Positions 16,063 to 22,631 of a stretch of DNA of 43,629 nucleotides are shown piece after piece; position 1 is the first letter of the stretch; each line of letters starts with the position of its first letter. The notes under the pieces were generated by a model. The model made no database searches. It was given only the letters and a program-made list of their open reading frames with translations, and was not told where the DNA came from. Source of the stretch: Oscillospiraceae bacterium (GTDB lineage Bacteria > Bacillota > Clostridia > Oscillospirales > Ruminococcaceae). The position numbers were made by a program, and so were the translations under genes. The stretch covers positions 1-43,629 of the forward strand of contig JALEOL010000073.1 of the NCBI GenBank assembly GCA_022766785.1, in the 5' to 3' direction.

Positions 16063-16601
16063 TATTCCTCCTGTGACTTACTGTTGACGAACTGAACGAG
16101 CTGCCGATAAAGCTCCGGATTTTCCTTAGCCATAGCGTCGAATATTTCCTCTTTAAAGCTCTCGAAAGCCACATTTTTGAGGTTCGCCGTCTTGATGTCG
16201 GTGGAATTTTTCAGGCTGACCGCGCGGATCAGCGCCGTTGCCTTCTCGATCAGCTTCAAAGGATCGGACTCTTTCAGCGTGGTATCGTCCATTTCCCGGA
16301 CTGCCTGCAATACCTTGTGAGATATTAATCGGGCAATGCCCTCGGTGGTGTCGAGCTGCGGAAACTTCTGCATTTCCTCGGTCAGCGCCCTCATGTTCTC
16401 GCTGGCGAGCCGGATATCCTGTATGCTGGCGTTAAGACCCTGCGCATACCGGCACACCGCCGCTTCGGACAGCGTGATGTTTGCGGTATCCCTTACGAAA
16501 TCACACACATCACGGTAGGTGTAATCTCCGAGGATCATCTGCTCCACCGCTTCCTTGATGTCGGACGGCAGCGCGTCTATCTTGCTGTGCTTACGTTTCA
16601 T
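16062..16601 (-). CDS. Mu gp27-like protein (DUF3486)
   Basis: 179 residues beginning MKRKHSKIDALPSDIKEAVE, with GDYTYRDVCDFV and QGLNASIQDIRLASENMRAL, all hallmarks of DUF3486/Phage_Mu_Gp27 (PF11985). The first 70 residues should form helix-turn-helix DNA binding; the rest is helical. In Mu it is thought to be part of DNA packaging. It is the third gene after the middle promoter and keeps Mu order gp25, gp26, gp27. Confidence 0.88.
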   Translation of the reverse strand: MKRKHSKIDALPSDIKEAVEQMILGDYTYRDVCDFVRDTANITLSEAAVCRYAQGLNASIQDIRLASENMRALTEEMQKFPQLDTTEGIARLISHKVLQAVREMDDTTLKESDPLKLIEKATALIRAVSLKNSTDIKTANLKNVAFESFKEEIFDAMAKENPELYRQLVQFVNSKSQEE

Positions 16602-16605
16602 CGGC

Positions 16606-16926
16606 TCACCGCCTTATGCAGGGATCGGATATCTTGCCGTTGAGGAACGCGATACCCTTTGCGGTGAGCTTAGCTTCCAGGGTGTGCAGCTCAGCGTCAG
16701 CCAGGTCTGCGACCTCATTGTGGAATTCCACGCCACGGAGCTTGATGTATCCGCCTTCATTGAGGTAGTTCACGCTGTCGGCGATCTCTGCCGGACTGAC
16801 CTCCACTTCCAGACCGTATTCAAGATCACGGATCTTGACGTACTGCGTCCGCAGCGTATTGATAGCACGGAGCACCCGTGCGTTGTTGTCGAGAAACTTC
16901 TCTCTCCTTACACGCTCCATATCCAT
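16606..16926 (-). CDS. Mu gp26-like small protein (winged-helix-like)
   Basis: 106 residues from ATG 16926, favoured over GTG 16935 because GGGAG lies eight bases upstream. RVLRAINTLRTQYVKIRDLEYGL and EIADSVNYLNEGGYIKLRGV look like a winged helix. It corresponds by order to Mu gp26, whose role is unclear. The stop is four bases before the gp27-like ATG. Confidence 0.7.
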   Translation of the reverse strand: MDMERVRREKFLDNNARVLRAINTLRTQYVKIRDLEYGLEVEVSPAEIADSVNYLNEGGYIKLRGVEFHNEVADLADAELHTLEAKLTAKGIAFLNGKISDPCIRR

Positions 16927-16931
16927 TCGTA

Positions 16932-17240
16932 TCACTCCCTTTTCAGATCATCAATCTTGGACTCAAGGCGCGTCATGGTGCGGATAAATTCGCTGTTCCG
17001 CACTGTGTTTTCCTTGAGGAAATCTATGCTGTTCTCGATCTTCTCAATAGATTTCTTCAGCTCACGCAGCTCTGCCTTTGTTGCGTACTTATCATCAGCA
17101 TGATCGATCTTCTCTTTCAGCTCATCAAGATCGGACTTGCTGGCGCGGCTGTCCAGCTTGTCAAAGCTGCGCTTCAGGAAGAATGTGATCGCTCCCATGC
17201 CGACCGTCAGGATCATGTTATAAATCGTATCAAAATCCAC
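16932..17240 (-). CDS. Mu gp25-like membrane-anchored coiled coil (DUF2730)
   Basis: 102 residues. A single N-terminal hydrophobic segment (TIYNMILTVGMGAITFF, residues 5-21) is followed by a long heptad coiled coil (25-100) of K/E/D/L. This matches the DUF2730/gp25 family placed at the same position in Mu. First gene behind the middle promoter. The start is GTG with AAAGGCGGTGA upstream. Confidence 0.75.
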   Translation of the reverse strand: MDFDTIYNMILTVGMGAITFFLKRSFDKLDSRASKSDLDELKEKIDHADDKYATKAELRELKKSIEKIENSIDFLKENTVRNSEFIRTMTRLESKIDDLKRE

Positions 17241-17278
17241 AAAATCACCGCCTTTAAATGCTGATTATTCCAATTCCG

Positions 17279-17332
17279 ATTATACTATTAAAATGTATTT
17301 TTGTAAAATGTGAAACCACTAAGCGAAACCAC
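17279..17332 (-). promoter_or_regulatory. Middle promoter with tandem activator boxes
   Basis: Minus strand TTTACA (17302-17307) and TATAAT (17279-17284), 17-base spacer. Five bases upstream of the -35 lie two direct copies of GTGGTTTC (17325-17332 and 17312-17319) 13 bases apart, a suitable place for an activator. The Mor-family gene ends 37 bases further upstream, as in Mu where Mor activates the middle promoter just after itself. Confidence 0.75.
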
Positions 17333-17362
17333 AAAAAAAGCGGCGCACCAGAGCAGTGCGCC
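17333..17362 (-). terminator. Early operon terminator
   Basis: Minus-strand GGCGCAC and GTGCGCC form a 7-bp stem with a 7-base loop, followed by GCTTTTTTT. It directly follows the Mor-like gene and precedes the middle promoter. Confidence 0.85.
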
Positions 17363-17368
17363 ATAAAA

Positions 17369-17632
17369 TTATTTACTTAACCGCCGGACTTCCGAAACCG
17401 GGATCTCCAGCTCTCTTGCTATCTGTTCCGGGGAATCGCCCTGCTGCCGCCGGATGCGGATATGCTCGGATATCTCCGGCGAGGATACCAGCGATCGCGC
17501 TTTAGGTATCCAGATCGGAGAACCGCCGAATGCATCCACCAGCGCCCGGTAGTTCTCCAGCCCAATGATGTCCGCCACCTCCTGCTGATCTGCGTTAAGG
17601 TGGCTCTTTTTTACAAGCATTGCCAGTCCCAT
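17369..17632 (-). CDS. Mor-family middle transcription activator
   Basis: 87 residues from ATG 17632 (AGAGGT seven bases upstream; GTG 17641 is less likely). VADIIGLENYRALVDAFGGSPIWIPKA (shown in part) is the Mor/C dimerisation core with the GG..I.IPK signature, and IARELEIPVSEVRRL is the C-terminal helix-turn-helix. Mor activates the middle promoter of Mu after early transcription. It is the last gene of the early operon, overlaps GemA by 38 bases and is followed by a terminator and the boxed promoter at 17279-17332. Confidence 0.85.
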   Translation of the reverse strand: MGLAMLVKKSHLNADQQEVADIIGLENYRALVDAFGGSPIWIPKARSLVSSPEISEHIRIRRQQGDSPEQIARELEIPVSEVRRLSK

Positions 17633-18092
17633 GCTTATCACCTCTTTTCAGCTTGGCTTCTTCGGAACGGAGAATGCGCTTCAGCATCTCGATTATCGCT
17701 GAACCCTCCGCCCGGGACACGTTATAAAAGATATCCCCGTCCGGCGGTATATTCCGGTTAAGCTCTTTCGCAACCACACCGCGCAGCCGTTCCCTCGGCT
17801 CAGCTTCGGACGGAGAAACCGCCGCAATGCGGTACATCAGCTTGAAGCAGAAGCTGATCTGCTCCTTTGTGATCTTCTCCTGAACCACCTCCGGAACAGC
17901 GTGCTTTTTGTAGTCCAGTAATCGTTCTATAATGAACGCCGCCTGCTTCTCCGTCAGCTCCGAAATATGCTCCTTAAGCGAGAACTGCCGCACCCAGAGG
18001 TGAAGATTATCCTCCGTCCCCAGACTGCTGTCCAGCAGCCCCGTTGCCGCTCCCAGCGCATATATCCGCTTAATCTGTTCCTTAGTAGCCAT
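17595..18092 (-). CDS. GemA / Mu gp16 family protein
   Basis: 165 residues. KEQIKRIYALGAATGLLDSS at the start and SLKEHISELTEKQAAFIIERL near 40-60 are diagnostic for GemA/gp16 (PF06252). In Mu, GemA modulates host gene expression and DNA topology. ATG 18092 shares its A with the preceding TGA (TGATG), implying coupled translation. Confidence 0.85.
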   Translation of the reverse strand: MATKEQIKRIYALGAATGLLDSSLGTEDNLHLWVRQFSLKEHISELTEKQAAFIIERLLDYKKHAVPEVVQEKITKEQISFCFKLMYRIAAVSPSEAEPRERLRGVVAKELNRNIPPDGDIFYNVSRAEGSAIIEMLKRILRSEEAKLKRGDKHGTGNACKKEPP

Positions 18093-18733
18093 CACGTCAC
18101 CGTCAGCTTTGTGGAACTGTCCACCGCAATGCCGAGGTTAATACAGCGGAGCAGCCGTGCATCGTCCGCACCGGACATCTCGGAAATGCGCCGGAACGTC
18201 TGCCAGACCACCGCCTCGGCGTAAAGATAGGCGTAGTCGCTCGCGTCCTGCTCCGAGAAACCGCCGATCTTGATAAGATTATCCCGGTCAGTTTCAAACT
18301 TCGCGCCCTTCAGCTTCTTAAACAGCGCCGCCTTAGCCTTGCTGTCGCAAGGAAGCTGCTCAATGACCTCTGACGGGGTCGCTCTGGTGTAGTTACCTGT
18401 ATACATACCGATAAGCATTCTCTCTATGTCCTTGTTCTTGGGCTTTACCTTGGTTTCAACTACCTCGTCAAACACGTCCGGGAAAATAGCTCCCAGCGCC
18501 GTTTTGAGGTAATTCGGGGAATTGATCGTCAGGCTTTCAGCCTCGGTGTAGGTGACAGCAGCATGACCGCAAGGATCAGAGTATGTAGCGGATTTGTACT
18601 TGGTGTCGGTAACATCAACGCCGCCTCGCTCCAGGAAATACGCTTCAAGCGCCTTTTTGCGCTCGTTCAGTTTCTCTATCTCAGATTTTACCTTGCTAAG
18701 TTCCCTGACCTTTGCAACGATATCCTCGCTCAT
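18092..18733 (-). CDS. Early phage protein of unknown function with N-terminal coiled coil
   Basis: 213 residues from ATG 18733, which overlaps the preceding TGA and has AGGAGGTG upstream. Residues 1-35 form a charged coiled coil (VRELSKVKSEIEKLNERKKALE). The remainder is mixed, with a C-terminal helical region (YAEAVVWQTFRRISE). No family is recognised. It sits between the AbrB-like gene and GemA in the early operon. Confidence 0.7.
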   Translation of the reverse strand: MSEDIVAKVRELSKVKSEIEKLNERKKALEAYFLERGGVDVTDTKYKSATYSDPCGHAAVTYTEAESLTINSPNYLKTALGAIFPDVFDEVVETKVKPKNKDIERMLIGMYTGNYTRATPSEVIEQLPCDSKAKAALFKKLKGAKFETDRDNLIKIGGFSEQDASDYAYLYAEAVVWQTFRRISEMSGADDARLLRCINLGIAVDSSTKLTVT

Positions 18734-18981
18734 CAGCTGCACACCTCCTCATACAGTGCTTTAGCGCAGTGAGGACAGCAGAATATTCCGCTGAAATACT
18801 TGATCCTCTCCGTTCCGCCGCAGAACCGGCAGGTGTCGGCATGCTTCGAAATAATGAGCCTGCCATCTCCTGTCGCGGTAAGATCCACCGCAGTCCCGGC
18901 TTCCAATCCGAGGTATGCTGCCATGTCGCGCGGAATAGTCACGCCGCGCCCCTTGGACAGCCGTTTGTGTTTTCTGTTCAT
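18733..18981 (-). CDS. AbrB-like DNA-binding domain fused to zinc ribbon
   Basis: 82 residues. Residues 10-46 (GRGVTIPRDMAAYLGLEAGT and LIISKH) are an AbrB/SpoVT swapped-hairpin domain; residues 50-75 contain two CxxC pairs (CRFC and CPHC) forming a zinc ribbon. A phage transcription regulator or DNA-bound adaptor is likely. ATG follows AAAGGAGGATCTTATT. The combination in so short a protein is unusual. Confidence 0.75.
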   Translation of the reverse strand: MNRKHKRLSKGRGVTIPRDMAAYLGLEAGTAVDLTATGDGRLIISKHADTCRFCGGTERIKYFSGIFCCPHCAKALYEEVCS

Positions 18982-19011
18982 AATAAGATCCTCCTTTAAA
19001 TAGTGTTTAAA

Positions 19012-19851
19012 TTAACTCCCACCCAGCAGCTCCCGCATTTCCTCGAACCCCTGCCGGGCTGCGGTTTTTCTGTGAGAAACGCCCCGGAACTCCACCGGAA
19101 AACACCGTTCCAGCACCCGGTCGTATATCCTCGCCAGCCGGATATCTGCCGGGCGTTTCAGCTCCTCCAACGTCAGATTTGTAGTGTAGATTACCGGTAA
19201 TCCTGCCCGATAACGGCTATCCACCACGTTATAAACCTTTTCCAGAGCATAGTCGGTTGACCGCTCCGCGCCGAGGTCATCAAGGATAAGCATGTCAATA
19301 GCTGCCATTCGGCAGCATAGTTCGTCTGCGCCGCCGTCAATCAGCTTGACAAGCGAGGTCATAACCACCGGAAAACCCTGCTCCAGCAGAGCATTGGCAA
19401 TGCAGGCGGCGGCGAATGTCTTGCCCGTCCCCACGCTGCCGAAAAGCAGCAGTCCCCGGTTTTCCTGCTTCATCTTCGGAAACAGGTCGGCATATCTCCG
19501 GCACATTCCTATGCTGACGGAGTTCTCGCGCTCATCGGCGGCGCTGAACCGAACCTCGGACAGCGCCGAGTCCATAAGCGACAGCTTACGCAGCTCCCAC
19601 TGCCTTGAAGCGGCAAGAGCGGCGGCGCTCTGTTTTTTCTCGGCTTCGGCGGCTTTCTTGCGGCATTCGCACCACACCGGAACGATTATCTCCTCGCCGC
19701 TGACTTCTATGCGGCTGCGCTTGAGCTGGCGGCACGTTCCGCAGCGGAGCAGTCCGTCCTCGCCGGTATAGTCGCCCTCCAGCGGAGGATTTGTCTGAAC
19801 ATGTACCGCTGCAAGGGATTTCACAAAGTCTGCTGCGTTAATCCTTTCCAT
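19012..19851 (-). CDS. DnaC/IstB-type helicase loader ATPase
   Basis: 279 residues from ATG 19851. An N-terminal zinc-binding part has CGTC (about 35) and CEC (about 60). The AAA+ core carries Walker A LFGSVGTGKTFAA (about 137-149), Walker B MLILDDLGAE (about 188-197), sensor 1 YTTNLT and an arginine region RIYDRVLERC. Loads the host replicative helicase on phage DNA. It overlaps the preceding replication gene by 14 bases, and the pair forms an initiation unit. Confidence 0.88.
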   Translation of the reverse strand: MERINAADFVKSLAAVHVQTNPPLEGDYTGEDGLLRCGTCRQLKRSRIEVSGEEIIVPVWCECRKKAAEAEKKQSAAALAASRQWELRKLSLMDSALSEVRFSAADERENSVSIGMCRRYADLFPKMKQENRGLLLFGSVGTGKTFAAACIANALLEQGFPVVMTSLVKLIDGGADELCCRMAAIDMLILDDLGAERSTDYALEKVYNVVDSRYRAGLPVIYTTNLTLEELKRPADIRLARIYDRVLERCFPVEFRGVSHRKTAARQGFEEMRELLGGS

Positions 19852-20275
19852 ACTCGTCAAACGGATTGCCTGTCATGGGAGCGGCGGTCTGATGTGCCGG
19901 AGTAGTGTCGGAGAATTGCCCCTCGGACACTTTCAGCAGATTAGACGGCTGCATTAACCAGTCGAAATTAGCGCGCCACTTTCGGCTGTTCCTTCCATTG
20001 AGAAACGGACTGGCGGCGACTTTCCGGAATACCTGCTCAAAATCGTAACCGTCCTTCTGCGCCCGGACTATTGCCCGGCGGCGCTTATCTGTCAGTCTGG
20101 TAGCCGGAGGAAGCCCGGTGCAGATACTGTTGTAGCAGTCCAGCACCGATTTGTAGTCCTGCTCCGGTGGATTCTTAAGTTCCTTGAGAAATACCTGAAG
20201 CTCTTTCCACTGGCTGGCGGTAAGCTCCAGATCCACCGAGCGGTCGTTATCATAGTCATAAAGCCTGAATTTCAT
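19838..20275 (-). CDS. Replisome organiser-like protein
   Basis: 145 residues. The region from about 40 to 120 (YNSICTGLPPATRLTDKRRRA, FRKVAASPFLNGRN, WRANFDWLMQPSNLLKVSEG) matches the C-terminal helicase-loader-binding segment of phage replication initiators (DnaD/O-protein-like). The N-terminal 35 residues are short, so a full origin-binding domain is absent. ATG has AAAGGAGAG upstream. It is the first gene after twister ribozyme 1 (20325-20401). Confidence 0.75.
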   Translation of the reverse strand: MKFRLYDYDNDRSVDLELTASQWKELQVFLKELKNPPEQDYKSVLDCYNSICTGLPPATRLTDKRRRAIVRAQKDGYDFEQVFRKVAASPFLNGRNSRKWRANFDWLMQPSNLLKVSEGQFSDTTPAHQTAAPMTGNPFDEYGKD

Positions 20276-20324
20276 GCAATCACTCTCCTTTCTGTCAGTG
20301 ACTTATGCAGCGCACTGACGTTAT

Positions 20325-20401
20325 CCCTGCTCTGTGTTTTCGGGCTTGCAACCGTTTCCGGAATTACCGGAAGCCACATTAGGGCGGGGGACTATGCCCC
20401 C
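20325..20401 (-). ncRNA. Twister self-cleaving ribozyme 1 with 5' GC hairpin
   Basis: On the minus strand: hairpin GGGGG-CATAGT-CCCCC (20386-20401), then CCCTAATGTGGC, a stem TTCCGG/CCGGAA, the invariant twister string CGGTTGCAAGCCCG, AAAACACAGAGC and AGGG. P1 is CCCT/AGGG, P2 TGTG/CACA, P3 TTCCGG/CCGGAA, P4 CGG/CCG. Cleavage would fall between U and A of CCU-AAU. The second copy at 21874-21956 shows matching compensatory changes. The stop codon of the upstream gene lies in the first hairpin. Confidence 0.9.
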
Positions 20402-20601
20402 GGAATCATACTATTTTGTTTTAATTTTATGATTTCTTCCGGAGCAAGTCCGGTGTCCTCGTATGCGGCAAGCCTATTGAGTGCATTGGTTAGAGCATTC
20501 GCTTCGGAGAAAGATAATTCTGCATAAAGTTCGGGCATTACATCAGAAAGCGCGATGATATCGGCATTTCCGAATTCGTCAATTTCTGTTAATCTATCCA
20601 T
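20392..20601 (-). CDS. Small phage protein of a common family, function unknown
   Basis: 69 residues from ATG 20601, preceded by GAGGAG; an upstream in-frame start lacks a site. It reads MDRLTEIDEFGNADI and contains ALNRLAAYEDTGLAPEEI, a string widely seen in small Clostridia phage proteins. No activity is known. Its last codons (GGG GCA TAG) form one arm of the hairpin before ribozyme 1. Confidence 0.75.
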   Translation of the reverse strand: MDRLTEIDEFGNADIIALSDVMPELYAELSFSEANALTNALNRLAAYEDTGLAPEEIIKLKQNSMIPGA

Positions 20602-20683
20602 GTTGCTACTCCTCATTCCACTGTTCCAGTAGGGTTTCATAGTTCATAACAGCCATTCAGCACCGCCCAGTATCTACGGGATT

Positions 20684-20875
20684 TCATTTTGCCACCTCTT
20701 CCTGAAGAAGCACATAACGTCCGCTGTTGTCCAGCTCATAGGTAAAAATGACCTTCCCGGTCTTGACATAGTGCATAGCGCAAATATCTGTTATGCGCAT
20801 TGCTTTTCCGTCCGGGGTAGCGATCACATCGCCAATCTCATACTTGCACCTTGCTGTAAATGCTGACACTTTCAT
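20684..20875 (-). CDS. Small early phage protein, SH3-like
   Basis: 63 residues from ATG 20875 (GAGGGTGG upstream). The text CKYEIGDVIATPDGKAMRITDI and YELDNSGRYVLLQEEV suggests a small all-beta, SH3-like or transcription-factor-binding fold. Function unknown. Its stop overlaps (ATGA) a 16-codon frame at 20637-20687 that may or may not be translated. Confidence 0.65.
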   Translation of the reverse strand: MKVSAFTARCKYEIGDVIATPDGKAMRITDICAMHYVKTGKVIFTYELDNSGRYVLLQEEVAK

Positions 20876-20892
20876 GTAACCACCCTCTTTCA

Positions 20893-21285
20893 TCAATGAC
20901 ATTCCACCAACTCAATCGACCGGTTATTCTTAATAAGATGAGCTTTCAGTCGGGAAAAGCTGCCCCAGTACGGAAGAAAAACAGAGTATGACGCTCTCTG
21001 CTCTATCCTTTCCCTATCAGCTTTTCTGAGTTTCTTCAGCTTGGCTTTCTCGGACTGTTTCAAAAGCGACTTCTTGGATTCAAAATAGAACCGGCGGCGG
21101 ATATCACAGTCATTTATTGACCATTCGCCTTTGATAAATCCGTCAACATAAACCGTAAACCCAAACTTCATTTTTCCGGTTAAAGCGACCACTATATCCA
21201 CGGTATATCCGTCAATTAACAGCTTGGCACGACCGAAAGGCGGTACTAAATTCTTTTCAAGCTCTTTCCACTGCTCGTCAGTCAT
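20893..21285 (-). CDS. Early phage protein, unknown function
   Basis: 130 residues from ATG 21285, which overlaps the end of the HD-domain gene by eight bases. It opens MTDEQWKELEKNLVPPFGRAK; the middle is beta-rich (AKLLIDGYTVDIVVAL, FGFTVYVDGFIKGEW) and residues 75-105 are very basic (SLLKQSEKAKLKKLRKADR), then YWGSFSRLKAHLIKNN. The basic part suggests nucleic-acid contact. I recall similar proteins in Firmicute phages but no function. Confidence 0.7.
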   Translation of the reverse strand: MTDEQWKELEKNLVPPFGRAKLLIDGYTVDIVVALTGKMKFGFTVYVDGFIKGEWSINDCDIRRRFYFESKKSLLKQSEKAKLKKLRKADRERIEQRASYSVFLPYWGSFSRLKAHLIKNNRSIELVECH

Positions 21286-21853
21286 TCCCGTACCCCCGTT
21301 CCACAATATAAGTAGCCTTCATATCCGCCAAATGCAGCAGAACCGCCAGAGGGTACTTTTCAAACGCGATATTCAGCCCCCGGTCGCCGCCCCGGAACGC
21401 GCTGTCGAAACCGCCCATGTGCCAGCGGATCGCCGCAGCCTCCTCATCGGTGAGCTTGATGTACTTACTTATAATATAGAGCGACTTTTCGCCATGACCG
21501 AGCGGCAGATCGTCCTGATAGGTGTAAACCTGTTTTTCCACCCACGCACCGTTTTCCTTGACGTTCCGGGTTTCCTTGCCGTAGCAGTTCGCCTTGCAGA
21601 TATCATGCAGCAGAGCTACAACAATGACGGTTTTGTAATCGTAACCTGCTTCATCAAGGCAGTCTAGCACATTCATACTGTGTTTGAGTAAACCACCCTC
21701 GAATGCTCCATGATACTTTGTGCTTGCCGGAGCGGTGAAAAAGTCTGTTTCCTCCTGCAAATAACGAATAAGCTCCTCAATGCCATCTCTTCCAGTGAAG
21801 CGGAGCAGCTTGACAAAATCGTCCGACAAATTCTTCTGCGTTTCCTTGTCCAT
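21278..21853 (-). CDS. HD-domain phosphohydrolase
   Basis: 191 residues from ATG 21853 (GGGAGGATATTT upstream). The metal-binding HD pattern is present: HSMNVLDCL (about 58), LLHDICK (about 81-87), a downstream GHGEKSLYII and IRWHMGG, and LLHLADMKA near the C-terminus. Such proteins hydrolyse nucleotides or phosphodiesters. In an early phage operon it could act on nucleotide pools or on host signalling nucleotides; the sequence does not tell which. It is the first gene after twister ribozyme 2. Confidence 0.8.
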   Translation of the reverse strand: MDKETQKNLSDDFVKLLRFTGRDGIEELIRYLQEETDFFTAPASTKYHGAFEGGLLKHSMNVLDCLDEAGYDYKTVIVVALLHDICKANCYGKETRNVKENGAWVEKQVYTYQDDLPLGHGEKSLYIISKYIKLTDEEAAAIRWHMGGFDSAFRGGDRGLNIAFEKYPLAVLLHLADMKATYIVERGYGND

Positions 21854-21873
21854 AAATATCCTCCCTGTAAAGT

Positions 21874-21956
21874 GTCCTTGCTCTGCGTTTCCACGGGCTT
21901 GCAACCGTTTCCAGACGAGCCGGAAGCCGCATTAAGGACGGGGGGACTAAGCCCCC
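21874..21956 (-). ncRNA. Twister self-cleaving ribozyme 2 with 5' GC hairpin
   Basis: Minus strand: hairpin GGGGG-CTTAGT-CCCCC (21941-21956), GTCCTTAATGCGGC, stem TTCCGG/CTGGAA, CGGTTGCAAGCCCG, AAACGCAGAGC, AAGGAC. P1 is GTCCTT/AAGGAC (6 bp). Relative to copy 1, P2 changes from TGTG/CACA to TGCG/CGCA and P3 keeps pairing through a G-U, which is real covariation. The conserved core is identical between copies while linkers differ, so both appear active. Confidence 0.9.
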
Positions 21957-21959
21957 TTA

Positions 21960-22202
21960 TCACGCTGGTATGGCAGGGCGCATAAATATCACCCTTCCGC
22001 CAGCCATTTGCCGCAAACGTTCGGCGCTGATTATAATACCGTAATTTATTTTCAGCAGCCCGGAAATCTCCACGGTATTGTTGAAAACACCCTCGCTCAG
22101 CAGCATTGAAATTCCGACCTTGACAGCCTCATATTGGCTTACCATATCAAGCCCGTTCAAGTATTCCTCAAGGAATTCCAACAGCAGCGTATCTTCATTC
22201 AT
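21960..22202 (-). CDS. Small helical early protein, unknown
   Basis: 80 residues from ATG 22202, which overlaps the end of the preceding membrane-protein gene. MNEDTLLLEFLEEYLNGLDM is followed by VKVGISMLLSEGVFNNTVEI, giving an acidic helical N-terminal half and a basic C-terminal end (GGRVIFMRPAIPA). No family is recognised. Two bases after its stop begins the hairpin of ribozyme 2. Confidence 0.6.
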   Translation of the reverse strand: MNEDTLLLEFLEEYLNGLDMVSQYEAVKVGISMLLSEGVFNNTVEISGLLKINYGIIISAERLRQMAGGRVIFMRPAIPA

Positions 22203-22470
22203 TCTCCAGAAACCTCTGAATTTCAGACTGCCGCTCCGCTCTGCCGACCCTGAGACCCATGCGAACGCCCTCATTATACGAGCGGCGCTGAACCAGCTTC
22301 CGGCAGCTCCTGCGACCTAAAATGAACGCTACCGCTGCGATCGCCGCCAGAGCTACCAGCAGGAATATCACCGCCAGCGCCTTGCCGGGAACAACTCCGA
22401 GCGAAAGCGCATTAGCCAGCGCCATGATCACTATCCCGAAAAGAAATGCAAGACCGTATTCGTATCTCAT
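22195..22470 (-). CDS. Small two-span membrane protein
   Basis: 91 residues. Two hydrophobic segments (about 7-30, GLAFLFGIVIMALANALS, and 32-51, LAVIFLLVALAAIAAVAFIL) are followed by a basic cytoplasmic tail (GRRSCRKLVQRRSYNEG). Found in the same place as small membrane proteins of other Mu-like phages; no function can be assigned. Its ATG overlaps the stop of the gene before it. Confidence 0.75.
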   Translation of the reverse strand: MRYEYGLAFLFGIVIMALANALSLGVVPGKALAVIFLLVALAAIAAVAFILGRRSCRKLVQRRSYNEGVRMGLRVGRAERQSEIQRFLENE

Positions 22471-22631
22471 CTTAAAAGCTCCTTCCTGATCACCTTGTTT
22501 TTGCCGCTTATCTTATGTACCAGAACCAGTTCCTCCAGGGTGTTCTTGCAGACAAGCCAGTTATCCGGATTCAGCCTTACCGAAGCTATGTCCTGCTTCT
22601 GGCGGCGCGTTGGCTTCTTACCATGCTTCAT
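22467..22631 (-). CDS. DUF6906-type small protein (54 aa)
   Basis: 54 residues: MKHGKKPTRRQKQDI, then LNPDNWLVCKNTLEEL and LVHKISGKNKVIRK. This short basic protein, with the MKHGKKPTRRQK opening, is common in Clostridia phages and conjugative elements and annotated as unknown function. ATG overlaps the MuB stop (ATGA), and its TGA overlaps the next ATG, so it is translated within the operon. Confidence 0.85.
   Translation of the reverse strand: MKHGKKPTRRQKQDIASVRLNPDNWLVCKNTLEELVLVHKISGKNKVIRKELLR

Noticed and set aside
20637-20687. 16-codon frame MKSRRYWAVLNGCYEL with ATGA overlap and GAGGTGG upstream
   Set aside because: Signals are good but it is too short to claim as a gene; translation data would be needed.
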